Source: JAPUDS01 sp039812985 (GTDB lineage Bacteria > Patescibacteriota > Saccharimonadia > Saccharimonadales > Saccharimonadaceae). From it: a stretch of DNA of 56,744 bases. Numbering within the stretch: the first letter of the stretch is position 1; every line of letters starts with the position of its first letter. The notes below the pieces were generated by a model. It ran no database searches and had not been told where the DNA came from. It saw only the letters and a program-made list of their open reading frames with translations. The stretch covers positions 1 through 56,744 of the forward strand of contig JBDHUL010000001.1 of NCBI GenBank assembly GCA_039812985.1. The letters run 5' to 3'. Below are positions 1 through 7,010 of this stretch, piece by piece. The position numbers and the translations under genes are program-made.

Positions 1-84
1 GTATGCAGTTAGGGCGACCGCCTTTTGCGTATTTTTGGTTTTCAGAAAGAGATTAAAACTGTCCATTTCAAACACAGTAAACAC
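1..84 (-). CDS. Possible start of a gene running off the window edge
   Basis: An open frame starts 12 bases after the DUF1048 stop codon, at a GTG (84), with further in-frame candidates at GTG 75 and ATG 66. It stays open to the window edge, giving at most 28 residues. Genes downstream of PadR/DUF1048 pairs are often ABC transporter subunits, but this fragment has no recognisable motif, so no function is given. It could be a chance frame. Confidence 0.25.
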   Translation of the reverse strand, partial: MFTVFEMDSFNLFLKTKNTQKAVALTAY

Positions 85-96
85 GACGTCATACGT

Positions 97-429
97 CTAC
101 TTCCCGCTGTCCAACAGGCCATTTAGTTTTTTGCGCTGTTGATTTTTATATGAATGCTCATCTCTGATGAATTCATCGGCGAAGGCATCAATATCTTTGC
201 CTATCACCTCTATGACCGTTTTTCCGCTTGTCGCCGCTGCTTCAAATAAATCTACGAGCGATATAAATGGCTGAATAGCTATAAGGCCAGATGTATTCCA
301 TACATATTTTTGTATAGCTTTGTATGCCGTGTAATATTCGCCCGGCAGAGCCTTGGCGCGTTTTTCATTTGCCTTGTAGGCTTTCTTCTCATCTAAGCCA
401 CCAATGATCGCGTTTACCAACTTGTTCAT
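97..429 (-). CDS. DUF1048 family protein
   Basis: A 110-residue soluble helical protein that resembles the DUF1048 family, small proteins commonly encoded directly after a PadR regulator. The middle (about residues 30-85) carries the family's hallmark: a Y-x-A-Y-K-A-I-Q-K-Y-x-W helix, then a region ending in a D-I-D-A-F-A-D-E-F motif. The molecular function of the family is not known. The start codon follows the PadR stop codon with no gap, so the two are almost certainly co-transcribed and probably translationally coupled. Confidence 0.8.
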   Translation of the reverse strand: MNKLVNAIIGGLDEKKAYKANEKRAKALPGEYYTAYKAIQKYVWNTSGLIAIQPFISLVDLFEAAATSGKTVIEVIGKDIDAFADEFIRDEHSYKNQQRKKLNGLLDSGK

Positions 430-759
430 TCAAAGACTCCTTAGCTTACTCATTCTTAATGCTACAAAATCCCATTTTTCCCAAAATGCCGCTAATTCTT
501 TTTGACCCTCTACGTTCAGACGATACAATTTTCGTGGTGGACCCATTTCTGACAGCCTTTTCTCTATCTCGACCAAGTTATTTTTTTCGAGCCGCACCAA
601 TATTGTATAGACTGTGCCCTCGACTACATCTGTAAAGCCAAGCCTGTGGAGCTGCTGGGTTATGTCGTATCCGTAGGCGTCGCCTCGATCTATAATCTCG
701 AGAACACAACCCTCTAACACGCCCTTGAGCATTTCAGTTAGATTTTCCAGTTTAGTCAT
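430..759 (-). CDS. PadR-family transcriptional regulator
   Basis: A 109-residue winged-helix regulator of the PadR type. The N-terminal half holds the DNA-binding domain (a conserved L-E-x-x-I-L block, then Y-G-Y-D-I near residue 30, then G-T-V-Y-T-I-L-x-R-L-E near residues 48-58 and the G-P-P-R-K-L-Y wing near 73-79). The C-terminal helix is short, as in the PadR-s2 subfamily of dimers. Family members usually repress neighbouring transport or stress genes and themselves in response to small ligands. The gene is paired with DUF1048, and its promoter (805-833) overlaps an inverted repeat that could be an autoregulatory operator. Confidence 0.85.
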   Translation of the reverse strand: MTKLENLTEMLKGVLEGCVLEIIDRGDAYGYDITQQLHRLGFTDVVEGTVYTILVRLEKNNLVEIEKRLSEMGPPRKLYRLNVEGQKELAAFWEKWDFVALRMSKLRSL

Positions 760-1059
760 CCTCTCGTTTTTATATTAGTATAAAGCATTACTCACTACCG
801 CTACATCGTAACGCTATGTAGTATAGCTGTCAATATATTTCCATGGAACATGGCGAGCGTATACGCACGGAACAAGGCGGCTTTGCCACCTAGAGTGCTC
901 CATTCCTGACTCTTGCGGTACGTAGACTACCAAGCTACCAGGGAAAAAGGGCTCTCGTCGGCTCAAACTGCCCATGGCGGGAAAATTTTTCGACTTGTGA
1001 GCGGTCTAGCCACATGCAAGGAGTTACAAGCCGGAAGTATAGGCGTGAGAAACCACCGC
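760..1059. other. Intergenic stretch without a recognised gene
   Basis: Three hundred bases between the PadR gene and the solute-binding protein gene. The left part holds the PadR promoter. The rest has a 10-base palindrome (GCGTATACGC, near 857-866) and a GC-rich hairpin (875-891: AGGTGGC, loop AAA, GCCGCCT on the minus strand) followed by TTGTT. The hairpin could act as a weak terminator for the solute-binding protein operon. No SRP, 6S, tmRNA or RNase P signature sequence was found, and the one open frame here looks non-coding. Confidence 0.4.
805..833 (-). promoter_or_regulatory. Sigma70-type promoter and inverted repeat upstream of the PadR gene
   Basis: On the minus strand a perfect -35 (TTGACA, 828-833) is followed by a 17-base spacer and a -10 (TACGAT, 805-810). 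An inverted repeat, CTACAT with ATGTAG across a 9-base centre, overlaps the -10 and spacer. PadR sites are typically short ATGT/ACAT-type dyads, so this is a plausible autoregulatory operator; binding is inferred. Confidence 0.55.
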
Positions 1060-2871
1060 TTAAGGTGTTTTCATCACCGTCCGGGTCTGTACGGCCCACC
1101 GCTGTATATCGCGGTAACGCGCCGTGGCATCGGCTATCGTCAGAGCATCGTCAAACGAGTGTGAGGTATCGGTTGCAATATAGCTAACATAGGGCTGGTA
1201 TAGCGCTATGGCCGGAACATCCTTAACCCACTGATCGACAAACGCCCGGTACTTCGCGTTGCGCAGCTGCGGCTCAAGCCGGGCCTTGGCACTCGATAAT
1301 ATATCGTCTATCAACCCCGAACGATAATTCGCAAAGTTGCGTCCGCGGGGCGAAGCCTGAGACGAATGCCAGTACGCATAGACGTCAGCATCAGCCCCAA
1401 AAGCATATTCATTAAGTAAAATATCGTAGTTACGCGGCTGCAAATAGCTCGATGCCATCTCGTTTACTTTTGCTTGAACGGTTTTAACATCGATACCGAT
1501 CTTCCTCCACTGCTCCGCAAGTGTTTTCAACATAACTTCAAAATCATGACCCTCAGGGGCAACGATCGTCACCGTCAAGTTCGTACCCAATTTCGCACGC
1601 AGACCATTTGTACCCCGCACCCAACCGGCTGCATCAAAAGCCGCAGCTGCTTTTGCTTCGTCGTATGACTCCTGACGAACAGTACTACCGCCCACCATAG
1701 ATGACGGCAACGGTCCATCCAGCAAAACGCCCCTATTGTGCAGCCGACTCAAAAGCTGTTGACGATTTGTTGCCATGACAAATGCGCGCCGCACGGCAAC
1801 ATCCTTAAAGAGTGGTACGTCGTTGTTGAGCAAGGCAAACATGCCATCGTTGAGAAGGGTATCCGGCACCCTATTTTGTCGACGGTCTGCTGCGATAGCA
1901 TGTATCTGTTCAGCATCGAGCCCTAACGCAGCTGTTACTTCTCCGGTTACGTACGCCTTTTTGAGTGATTCAGTTGTTTCATATGTGTGCAACTGAAAAC
2001 GGTTCAATAAGGGCTTACCTAAGAAGTATCGGTCATTCGCCTCCATATGAACCACAAGGCGACTCGAGCTCGGATCGATAATCTGAACTCGGCGAAACAT
2101 GAACGGGCCAGTCCCAACTGGCTTTCGTCCAAACTCATTTTCACGTAGGTCAGATGGTTCGATATTTTTGAGAATATGCTCCGGAAGTATGCCAAATGTC
2201 AAAGAGTGCGCGAACGGAGCATAGACGCTCGGTAGCACAAATCGTACCGCATAATCACCGGTTTTTTCGGCTTTGACACCCGCCCAGTTACCATACTGAA
2301 CCGCTCTTACCGCACTGTCCTTCATGAGATTAACTGTAAAGACAACGTCATTGGCCGTAAACTTTTGGCCATCATGCCATACGATATCCTTGCGAAGTAC
2401 GACATCATACGTTTTACCATCACCGCTCACACGCCACGAATCAGCCGCCTCGGCACGTAGAGCATTGTCTCTATCGTATCCAAGAAGACTCGAAAACATC
2501 AGTTTCGAGGCTGAGACCTCGGCCGGCGTAGAGGCAAAAAGTGGGTTCATAGTTTCGAGTCGTCCAACAAATCCTTCGGCATATGTCCCACCGCTATCGG
2601 CGACAACTGTGGTATAACTATGAGAAAACCATAATATTTGAGCAAACGCCATACATATCAACATACCGACGAGTACCAACCACCCTGCTGCGTGGCGGCT
2701 AACGTCACGAATATTCGTCCATCGGCCAATCAAAAAACGATGCGCATGTTTGAGCGTCGCAAGCTCTATCTTTCGCGCTCGTCGCCTGATAGTCGTTTTA
2801 TTAACTCGAAATTGCGTTAGGCGCCTCCAACGCGGAGCGGTCGGTTCATCATGTTCATCCACCACCTTCAC
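1060..2871 (-). CDS. Membrane-anchored family-5 solute-binding protein (oligopeptide-type ABC transport)
   Basis: A 603-residue member of the extracellular solute-binding protein family 5 (OppA/DppA-like). A basic N-terminal tail of about 60 residues precedes one hydrophobic segment (about 63-86). No lipobox cysteine is visible, so the protein is probably held by this uncleaved anchor with the binding domain outside. The family signature appears as P-L-F-A-S near 110, then a D-G-K-T-Y-D-V-V-L-R-K-D-I-V-W-H-D-G-Q-K-F-T-A block. No cognate permease or ATPase genes are visible nearby. It is the last gene of the csoR-trxA-uvrC-secG operon, 16 bases after secG. Peptide uptake would suit an organism with limited biosynthesis (inference). 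Confidence 0.85.
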   Translation of the reverse strand: MKVVDEHDEPTAPRWRRLTQFRVNKTTIRRRARKIELATLKHAHRFLIGRWTNIRDVSRHAAGWLVLVGMLICMAFAQILWFSHSYTTVVADSGGTYAEGFVGRLETMNPLFASTPAEVSASKLMFSSLLGYDRDNALRAEAADSWRVSGDGKTYDVVLRKDIVWHDGQKFTANDVVFTVNLMKDSAVRAVQYGNWAGVKAEKTGDYAVRFVLPSVYAPFAHSLTFGILPEHILKNIEPSDLRENEFGRKPVGTGPFMFRRVQIIDPSSSRLVVHMEANDRYFLGKPLLNRFQLHTYETTESLKKAYVTGEVTAALGLDAEQIHAIAADRRQNRVPDTLLNDGMFALLNNDVPLFKDVAVRRAFVMATNRQQLLSRLHNRGVLLDGPLPSSMVGGSTVRQESYDEAKAAAAFDAAGWVRGTNGLRAKLGTNLTVTIVAPEGHDFEVMLKTLAEQWRKIGIDVKTVQAKVNEMASSYLQPRNYDILLNEYAFGADADVYAYWHSSQASPRGRNFANYRSGLIDDILSSAKARLEPQLRNAKYRAFVDQWVKDVPAIALYQPYVSYIATDTSHSFDDALTIADATARYRDIQRWAVQTRTVMKTP

Positions 2872-2887
2872 GTCGCGTGCACCCGAC

Positions 2888-3112
2888 CTATGCCAAGATA
2901 AGATTTACAAGCATCGAACCCACAAAAATAATCGTCATAATAATTGTCGCCTCATGTAGGCTCTTGTCGATGCCGCGGCGTGTCGTGAACAGCTCTCCCG
3001 AGCTACCAAACCCAGCGCCCAAACTTGCCCCTCGTGCCTGCAACAGTACAAGTAATATGATAAGTCCCGACGAAACGAGGGTGGCAATCTGTAGCAAAAA
3101 CGATAGTTTCAT
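2888..3112 (-). CDS. secG: Protein-export membrane protein SecG
   Basis: A 74-residue protein with two membrane segments (about 7-24 and 55-73) joined by a glycine- and serine-rich loop. The conserved SecG core is visible: L-L-Q followed by a G-A-G-F-G-S-S-G-E-L-F stretch. SecG assists SecYE-dependent protein translocation by aiding the SecA cycle. Its ATG overlaps the end of the upstream PF04020 gene by four bases. The adjacent solute-binding protein is itself a predicted Sec substrate. Confidence 0.85.
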   Translation of the reverse strand: MKLSFLLQIATLVSSGLIILLVLLQARGASLGAGFGSSGELFTTRRGIDKSLHEATIIMTIIFVGSMLVNLILA

Positions 3113-3498
3113 AGTTCTTTCATCTCCTTACGCGTACCTTTGTAGTCCATTATACCAGTTATGACGTAGTTGATAAGACTGATTATCATACCGGTCAACA
3201 CCGCCCCCCAAAATGTCACTTCGAGTCCAGGTACAAGCTTGAGCGCAAGGTAAACCATGAGACCATTGACGATGAGCATAAAAAGCCCGAGTGTCAGCAG
3301 TATGGCCGGGAGTGACAGCACAACCACGACTGGCTTGAGGATAGTGTTAACAATAGACAGTATCAGACCGGCCGCCAAGAAGGTGCCGGTCGTTGCACCA
3401 GTATCCTGAAAACTTGACCCGAGCAACCTCGATGCAACCCATAGCCCGATGCTCATCAGCACCCATCTCACAAGAAAAACAACAAATTGTGCACCCAT
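3109..3498 (-). CDS. PF04020-type (phage holin family 4 / YvlD-like) membrane protein
   Basis: A 129-residue, very hydrophobic protein with about four membrane segments and a short charged C-terminus (K-G-T-R-K-E-M-K-E-L). The family core is recognisable: an N-terminal F-L-V-R-W helix, then a long helix with I-V-N-T-I-L-K-P-V-V-V-V-L-S-L-P, then L-T-L-G-L-F and a final hairpin. Despite the holin name, chromosomal members are not phage genes; they are associated with envelope stress and their mechanism is unclear. It starts two bases after uvrC and overlaps secG by four, so it belongs to the same operon. Confidence 0.8.
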   Translation of the reverse strand: MGAQFVVFLVRWVLMSIGLWVASRLLGSSFQDTGATTGTFLAAGLILSIVNTILKPVVVVLSLPAILLTLGLFMLIVNGLMVYLALKLVPGLEVTFWGAVLTGMIISLINYVITGIMDYKGTRKEMKEL

Positions 3499-3500
3499 AG

Positions 3501-5138
3501 TTATGTCTCTAGTATAGCAGAGTTGCCGTGTAAAAACGTATGCAGTTTTTTACCATTTTTTATTCCGACAATTGCCTGTAGTTCACCTTCGGTTGCACGT
3601 TCGACGCCACGCGCACTCCCAAATGCACGTATAAGTTTTTTACGTGTCACCATCCCAACCCCAGGTACATCGTCCAAGATACTCTTCGTTTGAGCGGTGC
3701 GTTTCAATACTGTATGGTAGCTTACGGCAAACCGATGGCTTTCGTCGCGTATACGCTGTACCAGTTTCATCAGGTCGTCGTAGGGGCTCAACCTCGTACC
3801 CCCACGCAGGTTTTTCGAATGTGGCCCAGCGTTATACTGCCCAACATGTAGATTCACGGCAAAATACTCGCCTTCATCGCGCACATTCACGCCAACCACT
3901 GGTCGAGCAATAAGTGTTTTGAGATATGCCACATCTACTCCTGAGTCAAATTTATGAACATAGACTTCTTCTTCGCGTTTCGCGAGCCCTATCATCGGTA
4001 TATTTTCTATACTGGCCTGTTCGCCGCGGATGGTTTTAAACATCATGTCGCCATGGGCTTGAGCACTTTCCTGCCGCGCTCGTAGCGCAGCACCAAGCTG
4101 TGGCTTGCCGCCATCGATGAGTATGAGCGAGGGCGCCCCCCATGCTTTCATTTCTTTTGGACTCAGACGACGAGCAATCACTTCATGTATATTGCCCGCA
4201 TCATCGTTGATTTGCCGTGATAGCTTGAACTTTCGGTACTGAGTCTTGTCACTGACACCATTTGTAAACACTACCATACTCGCAACAACATTCGTGCCCG
4301 ACATATGCGACACATCATACCCTTCGATTCGAGCCGGCGCGTGGTCAAGCATAAGCAGCTCGGCTAAATCTGTCAGAGCCCTGTCCTTCGATATATCCAA
4401 AAACTCCTTGTCAGAAAATACAACTTGCTGACCAAGCGCCCTAAGCGAGCGAACTTGATTGCGCAGGTGCGCAGCATCTTCGTAGCGCCGAGCTTTCGCC
4501 GCGGCGGCCATTTCTTTTTCGAGCTCCCGCATAATACCGCCTTTTTTCCCTTCTATCACTGCCATCAGGCGACGCAGGTTTTTTCGGTAGTCTTCGAGGC
4601 TCGTTTTACCACTCTCAAGTCCTGGATCAAGTCCGAGGTGATAATGCAACGATGCACGCTTCTGTCCGCCTACCCGCCGGGTTGCATACGGAAAAATCCG
4701 CCGTAAAAGTTTTAACGCTTCCTTGACGCTATAAAGGGAGAAATATGGCCCAAAATAACGCGCGCCATCATCAAGCGGCCGACGAGTTGTTCCAACCGTC
4801 GGGTAGGCGTCGTCATAATCTATCCGTATATAACTGAGCGCCTTGTCGTCACGAAGTAGTATGTTATAACGCGGCATGTACCGCCGCACCATCTCGGCTT
4901 CTAAAAACAATGCTTCAAGTTCACTCTCAACTACCATCCAGTCAGTATCTACGATCTCGGCGACAAGTGCATCTGTTTTTGCATCGCGTAAGCGTGACTT
5001 CTGAAAATACTGTCTCACACGGTTTTTTAGCACAGCCGCCTTACCAACGTATATCACCTCGCCCATAGAGTTCTTATGAAAATACACACCTGGGTCATTC
5101 GGCAATTGCTGTAGCTTTTTTTTCAGCAGTTCATTCAC
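3501..5138 (-). CDS. uvrC: UvrABC excinuclease subunit C
   Basis: The nuclease of nucleotide excision repair, which cuts on both sides of a lesion handed over by UvrA/UvrB. At 545 residues it is somewhat shorter than the usual 600. In order: GIY-YIG nuclease (residues about 12-90, with G-V-Y-F and V-I-Y-V-G-K-A), UVR motif that contacts UvrB (about 205-235), the second RNase H-like nuclease domain (G-Y-D-V-S-H then L-I-L-I-D-G-G-K-P-Q-L), and a C-terminal helix-hairpin-helix (V-P-G-V-G, V-G-I-K-N-G-K-K). It begins 8 bases after trxA. A TATAAT upstream of its ATG (about 5155-5160) could give extra expression. uvrA lies elsewhere in the window (19947-22754); uvrB is absent. Confidence 0.97.
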   Translation of the reverse strand: MNELLKKKLQQLPNDPGVYFHKNSMGEVIYVGKAAVLKNRVRQYFQKSRLRDAKTDALVAEIVDTDWMVVESELEALFLEAEMVRRYMPRYNILLRDDKALSYIRIDYDDAYPTVGTTRRPLDDGARYFGPYFSLYSVKEALKLLRRIFPYATRRVGGQKRASLHYHLGLDPGLESGKTSLEDYRKNLRRLMAVIEGKKGGIMRELEKEMAAAAKARRYEDAAHLRNQVRSLRALGQQVVFSDKEFLDISKDRALTDLAELLMLDHAPARIEGYDVSHMSGTNVVASMVVFTNGVSDKTQYRKFKLSRQINDDAGNIHEVIARRLSPKEMKAWGAPSLILIDGGKPQLGAALRARQESAQAHGDMMFKTIRGEQASIENIPMIGLAKREEEVYVHKFDSGVDVAYLKTLIARPVVGVNVRDEGEYFAVNLHVGQYNAGPHSKNLRGGTRLSPYDDLMKLVQRIRDESHRFAVSYHTVLKRTAQTKSILDDVPGVGMVTRKKLIRAFGSARGVERATEGELQAIVGIKNGKKLHTFLHGNSAILET

Positions 5139-5146
5139 GTTATTAA

Positions 5147-5479
5147 TTATACGTGTTTTTTCAACATGTCTTCCAGTGCAGCTTGCGGTACCATACCGAT
5201 GATCGTATCGACAACACGTCCGCCTTTGAACACAACCATATTTGGTATACTTCTCACCTCATGTTCTTGCGCCAGTTCGGCGTTATCTCGCGATGCTTCA
5301 GTGTCAACTTTGACAACATCCACAGTGTCATCCATATCGCTTGCAAGAGCATGAAGTACCGGCGCCATGGCCCGGCATGGGGGGCACCACTGCGCCCAGA
5401 AATCTACCAGCACAACCTTCTGGCTTTGACGTACCTTGTGATCAAACTCTGCCTTGGTGGTCGTATTAAACAGTGCCAT
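5147..5479 (-). CDS. trxA: Thioredoxin
   Basis: A 110-residue thioredoxin-fold disulfide reductase. The active site is W-C-P-P-C (Cys32, Cys35) instead of the classical W-C-G-P-C, which usually shifts the redox potential. The cis-proline loop follows as S-I-P-N-M (about 76-80). There is no signal peptide, so it is cytosolic. It is separated from the CsoR-like sensor by a single base and from uvrC by eight. That places a thiol reductase under the direct control of a thiol-based regulator. No thioredoxin reductase is seen in the window. Confidence 0.93.
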   Translation of the reverse strand: MALFNTTTKAEFDHKVRQSQKVVLVDFWAQWCPPCRAMAPVLHALASDMDDTVDVVKVDTEASRDNAELAQEHEVRSIPNMVVFKGGRVVDTIIGMVPQAALEDMLKKHV

Positions 5480-5480
5480 A

Positions 5481-5714
5481 TTATAAATACCTCCGTATGC
5501 TCGTTAATAATTTCTTGGTTTCTTTATGAGCATGACGAGACTCAAGGCATTTTTCAAATGATTCATCGATCATTGTGCGTTTCAGTGACGTCATTGCACC
5601 CTGTACGGCATTGACTTGTTGGAGCATTTTTTCGCACGGTATCCGGCCGTCATTCAGCAAGCGTTCGAGCGCTTCAAGCTGTCCAATGATTTTGTGAATA
5701 CGCGCGCTGTACAT
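5481..5714 (-). CDS. CsoR/CstR-family metal- or persulfide-sensing repressor
   Basis: A 77-residue, all-helical repressor of the CsoR/RcnR family (DUF156). I chose the ATG at 5714 because it gives the usual family start (I-H-K-I-I-G-Q-L-E-A-L-E); the longer frame to 5804 adds 30 residues that do not fit the family. Copper sensors use Cys-x-His-Cys. Here Cys27 and Cys56 are conserved with the family spacing of 29, but the position four before Cys56 (the copper-ligand histidine) is Ser52. Two cysteines without that histidine resemble CstR-type reactive-sulfur sensors. First gene of the operon with trxA, uvrC, secG. A perfect palindrome lies 12 bases upstream. Confidence 0.85.
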   Translation of the reverse strand: MYSARIHKIIGQLEALERLLNDGRIPCEKMLQQVNAVQGAMTSLKRTMIDESFEKCLESRHAHKETKKLLTSIRRYL

Positions 5715-5725
5715 ATCCACACTAG

Positions 5726-5739
5726 TATACTGGAGTATA
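5726..5739. promoter_or_regulatory. Perfect 14-bp palindrome over the csoR-like/trxA/uvrC promoter
   Basis: TATACT-GG-AGTATA is an exact inverted repeat with a two-base centre, 12 bases upstream of the CsoR-like start codon. It overlaps several TATACT hexamers that could serve as -10 elements on the minus strand. CsoR-family repressors bind short dyads that overlap their own promoters, so this is the best operator candidate in the region. Binding is inferred. Confidence 0.6.
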
Positions 5740-5841
5740 GTATAAAAGTACAGAAAGAGTACAACATAAACCTGGAAAAAATGGCTCAAGAGGCAGGTGT
5801 ACAAATCGACATATCAGGCCTTAGTTGCAGAGCCGGAGCCT

Positions 5842-5871
5842 TTGACAGGGCCCCGTTCACCGCGCTAAACT
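5842..5871 (+). promoter_or_regulatory. guaB promoter placed for a leaderless mRNA
   Basis: A perfect -35 (TTGACA, 5842-5847), an 18-base spacer and a -10 (TAAACT, 5866-5871) end five bases before the guaB ATG. Transcription would begin at or next to the start codon, and no Shine-Dalgarno sequence is present. Confidence 0.6.
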
Positions 5872-5876
5872 AAGAC

Positions 5877-7010
5877 ATGGAAAAAATTATCTCTCAAGCA
5901 CTTACGTTTGATGACGTACTCATCAGGCCCGGATACTCTGGCTTTGAACGGAGTAGCATCTCGCAAAACACTTTTATCACTAAAAATATTTCCCTCACCT
6001 GTCCTATCGTTTCTGCCCCCATGGATACGGTGACTGAGGCCCCGCTGGCTACTGCGCTAGGACGACTCGGTGGGCTCGGGTTCATTCACCGTAATCTCAC
6101 CATCCCCGACCAGGCAGCCGAAGTTGCAAGAGTTAAAGCGGCAGGCTACAAAGTTGGCGCTGCTGTCGGCTCCAGCAACGGATACGAAGAGCGTGTGAAG
6201 GCTCTTGTTGAAGCCGGGGTCGATATCATCCTTGTAGACTCAGCCCACGGCTATGCCAAGAAAGTCATCGACGCCGTGACGTACATAAAACAGCATTTTG
6301 ATATCGACGTTATAGCTGGTAGCATTGCCACCGCCGATGGGGCGCAGGCCCTAATCGACGCGGGTGTCGATGGCCTGCGTGTTGGTATGGGCCCGGGCGC
6401 AATTTGCTCAACTCGTATTGTCAGCGGCATGGGTGTCCCTCAGATGACCGCCGTCTTTAACACAGCATCTGTCGCCCGCCGTCATAACGTACCAATTATT
6501 GCCGACGGTGGTATTTCATATTCGGGTGATGTCGTCAAGGCTCTTGCCGGTGGAGCCAGCACGGTTATGTTTGGACGTTTATTCGCTGCGACCGAAGAAT
6601 CTCCCGGTGCAACACACAAGCTTCCGGCCGATCAAGTGCCATCACGATTTCACAGTATCCTCAACGGATCAACGTCCTACGCGTTCAAGGAGTACCGCGG
6701 CATGGGTAGCGTTGGTGCTATGGAACGCGGCAAAGCTATTAGCTCGGAGGACGAGTTCCACGGCAAAAACTTTACTGGAGACGTGCTCATCGCCGAGGGT
6801 GTCGAGGGACTCGTACCCTGTAGCGGGACGGTCAAGCAACTGGTTGAGCAGATTGTTGGAGGCGTGACAAGCGGGATGTACTATATCGGAGCAGCCACCA
6901 TAGCCGAGCTATGGGAAAAAGCTGAGTTTATGCGCATTACCCAAGCATCACTGACAGAAAGTCATCCGCACGACCTCTTTATCACGAACCCTGGAGACAA
7001 CTACAAATGA
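5877..7010 (+). CDS. guaB: IMP dehydrogenase without CBS domains (IMPDH/GMP reductase family)
   Basis: A 377-residue TIM-barrel enzyme predicted to oxidise IMP to XMP, the step before GMP synthase, which is encoded next (four-base overlap). The barrel starts with L-T-F-D-D-V-L (8-14); the catalytic loop is G-P-G-A-I-C-S-T with Cys177; Y-R-G-M-G-S lies at 273-278; and the C-terminus has the IMPDH-like E-S-H-P-H-D (361-366). The regulatory CBS pair found in most IMPDHs (about 490 residues) is missing. Also odd: in the mobile flap, where classical enzymes have Arg-Tyr, the aligned positions read Asp292-Glu293. GMP reductases also lack that pair, so GMP reductase is the alternative, but guaA linkage and the C-terminus favour IMPDH. 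Confidence 0.85.
   Translation: MEKIISQALTFDDVLIRPGYSGFERSSISQNTFITKNISLTCPIVSAPMDTVTEAPLATALGRLGGLGFIHRNLTIPDQAAEVARVKAAGYKVGAAVGSSNGYEERVKALVEAGVDIILVDSAHGYAKKVIDAVTYIKQHFDIDVIAGSIATADGAQALIDAGVDGLRVGMGPGAICSTRIVSGMGVPQMTAVFNTASVARRHNVPIIADGGISYSGDVVKALAGGASTVMFGRLFAATEESPGATHKLPADQVPSRFHSILNGSTSYAFKEYRGMGSVGAMERGKAISSEDEFHGKNFTGDVLIAEGVEGLVPCSGTVKQLVEQIVGGVTSGMYYIGAATIAELWEKAEFMRITQASLTESHPHDLFITNPGDNYK

Noticed and set aside
842..1059. Possible structured RNA gene (SRP, 6S or RNase P RNA) between PadR and the solute-binding protein gene
   Set aside because: A G-C-C-G-G-A-A-G stretch recalls the SRP loop, but the flanking conserved bases (AGCAG, GTCAGG) are missing and no RNase P or tmRNA signature is present.
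3109..3498. Phage holin as a sign of a prophage
   Set aside because: PF04020 proteins are common chromosomal membrane proteins, and the gene lies in an operon with uvrC and secG; no phage genes are nearby.
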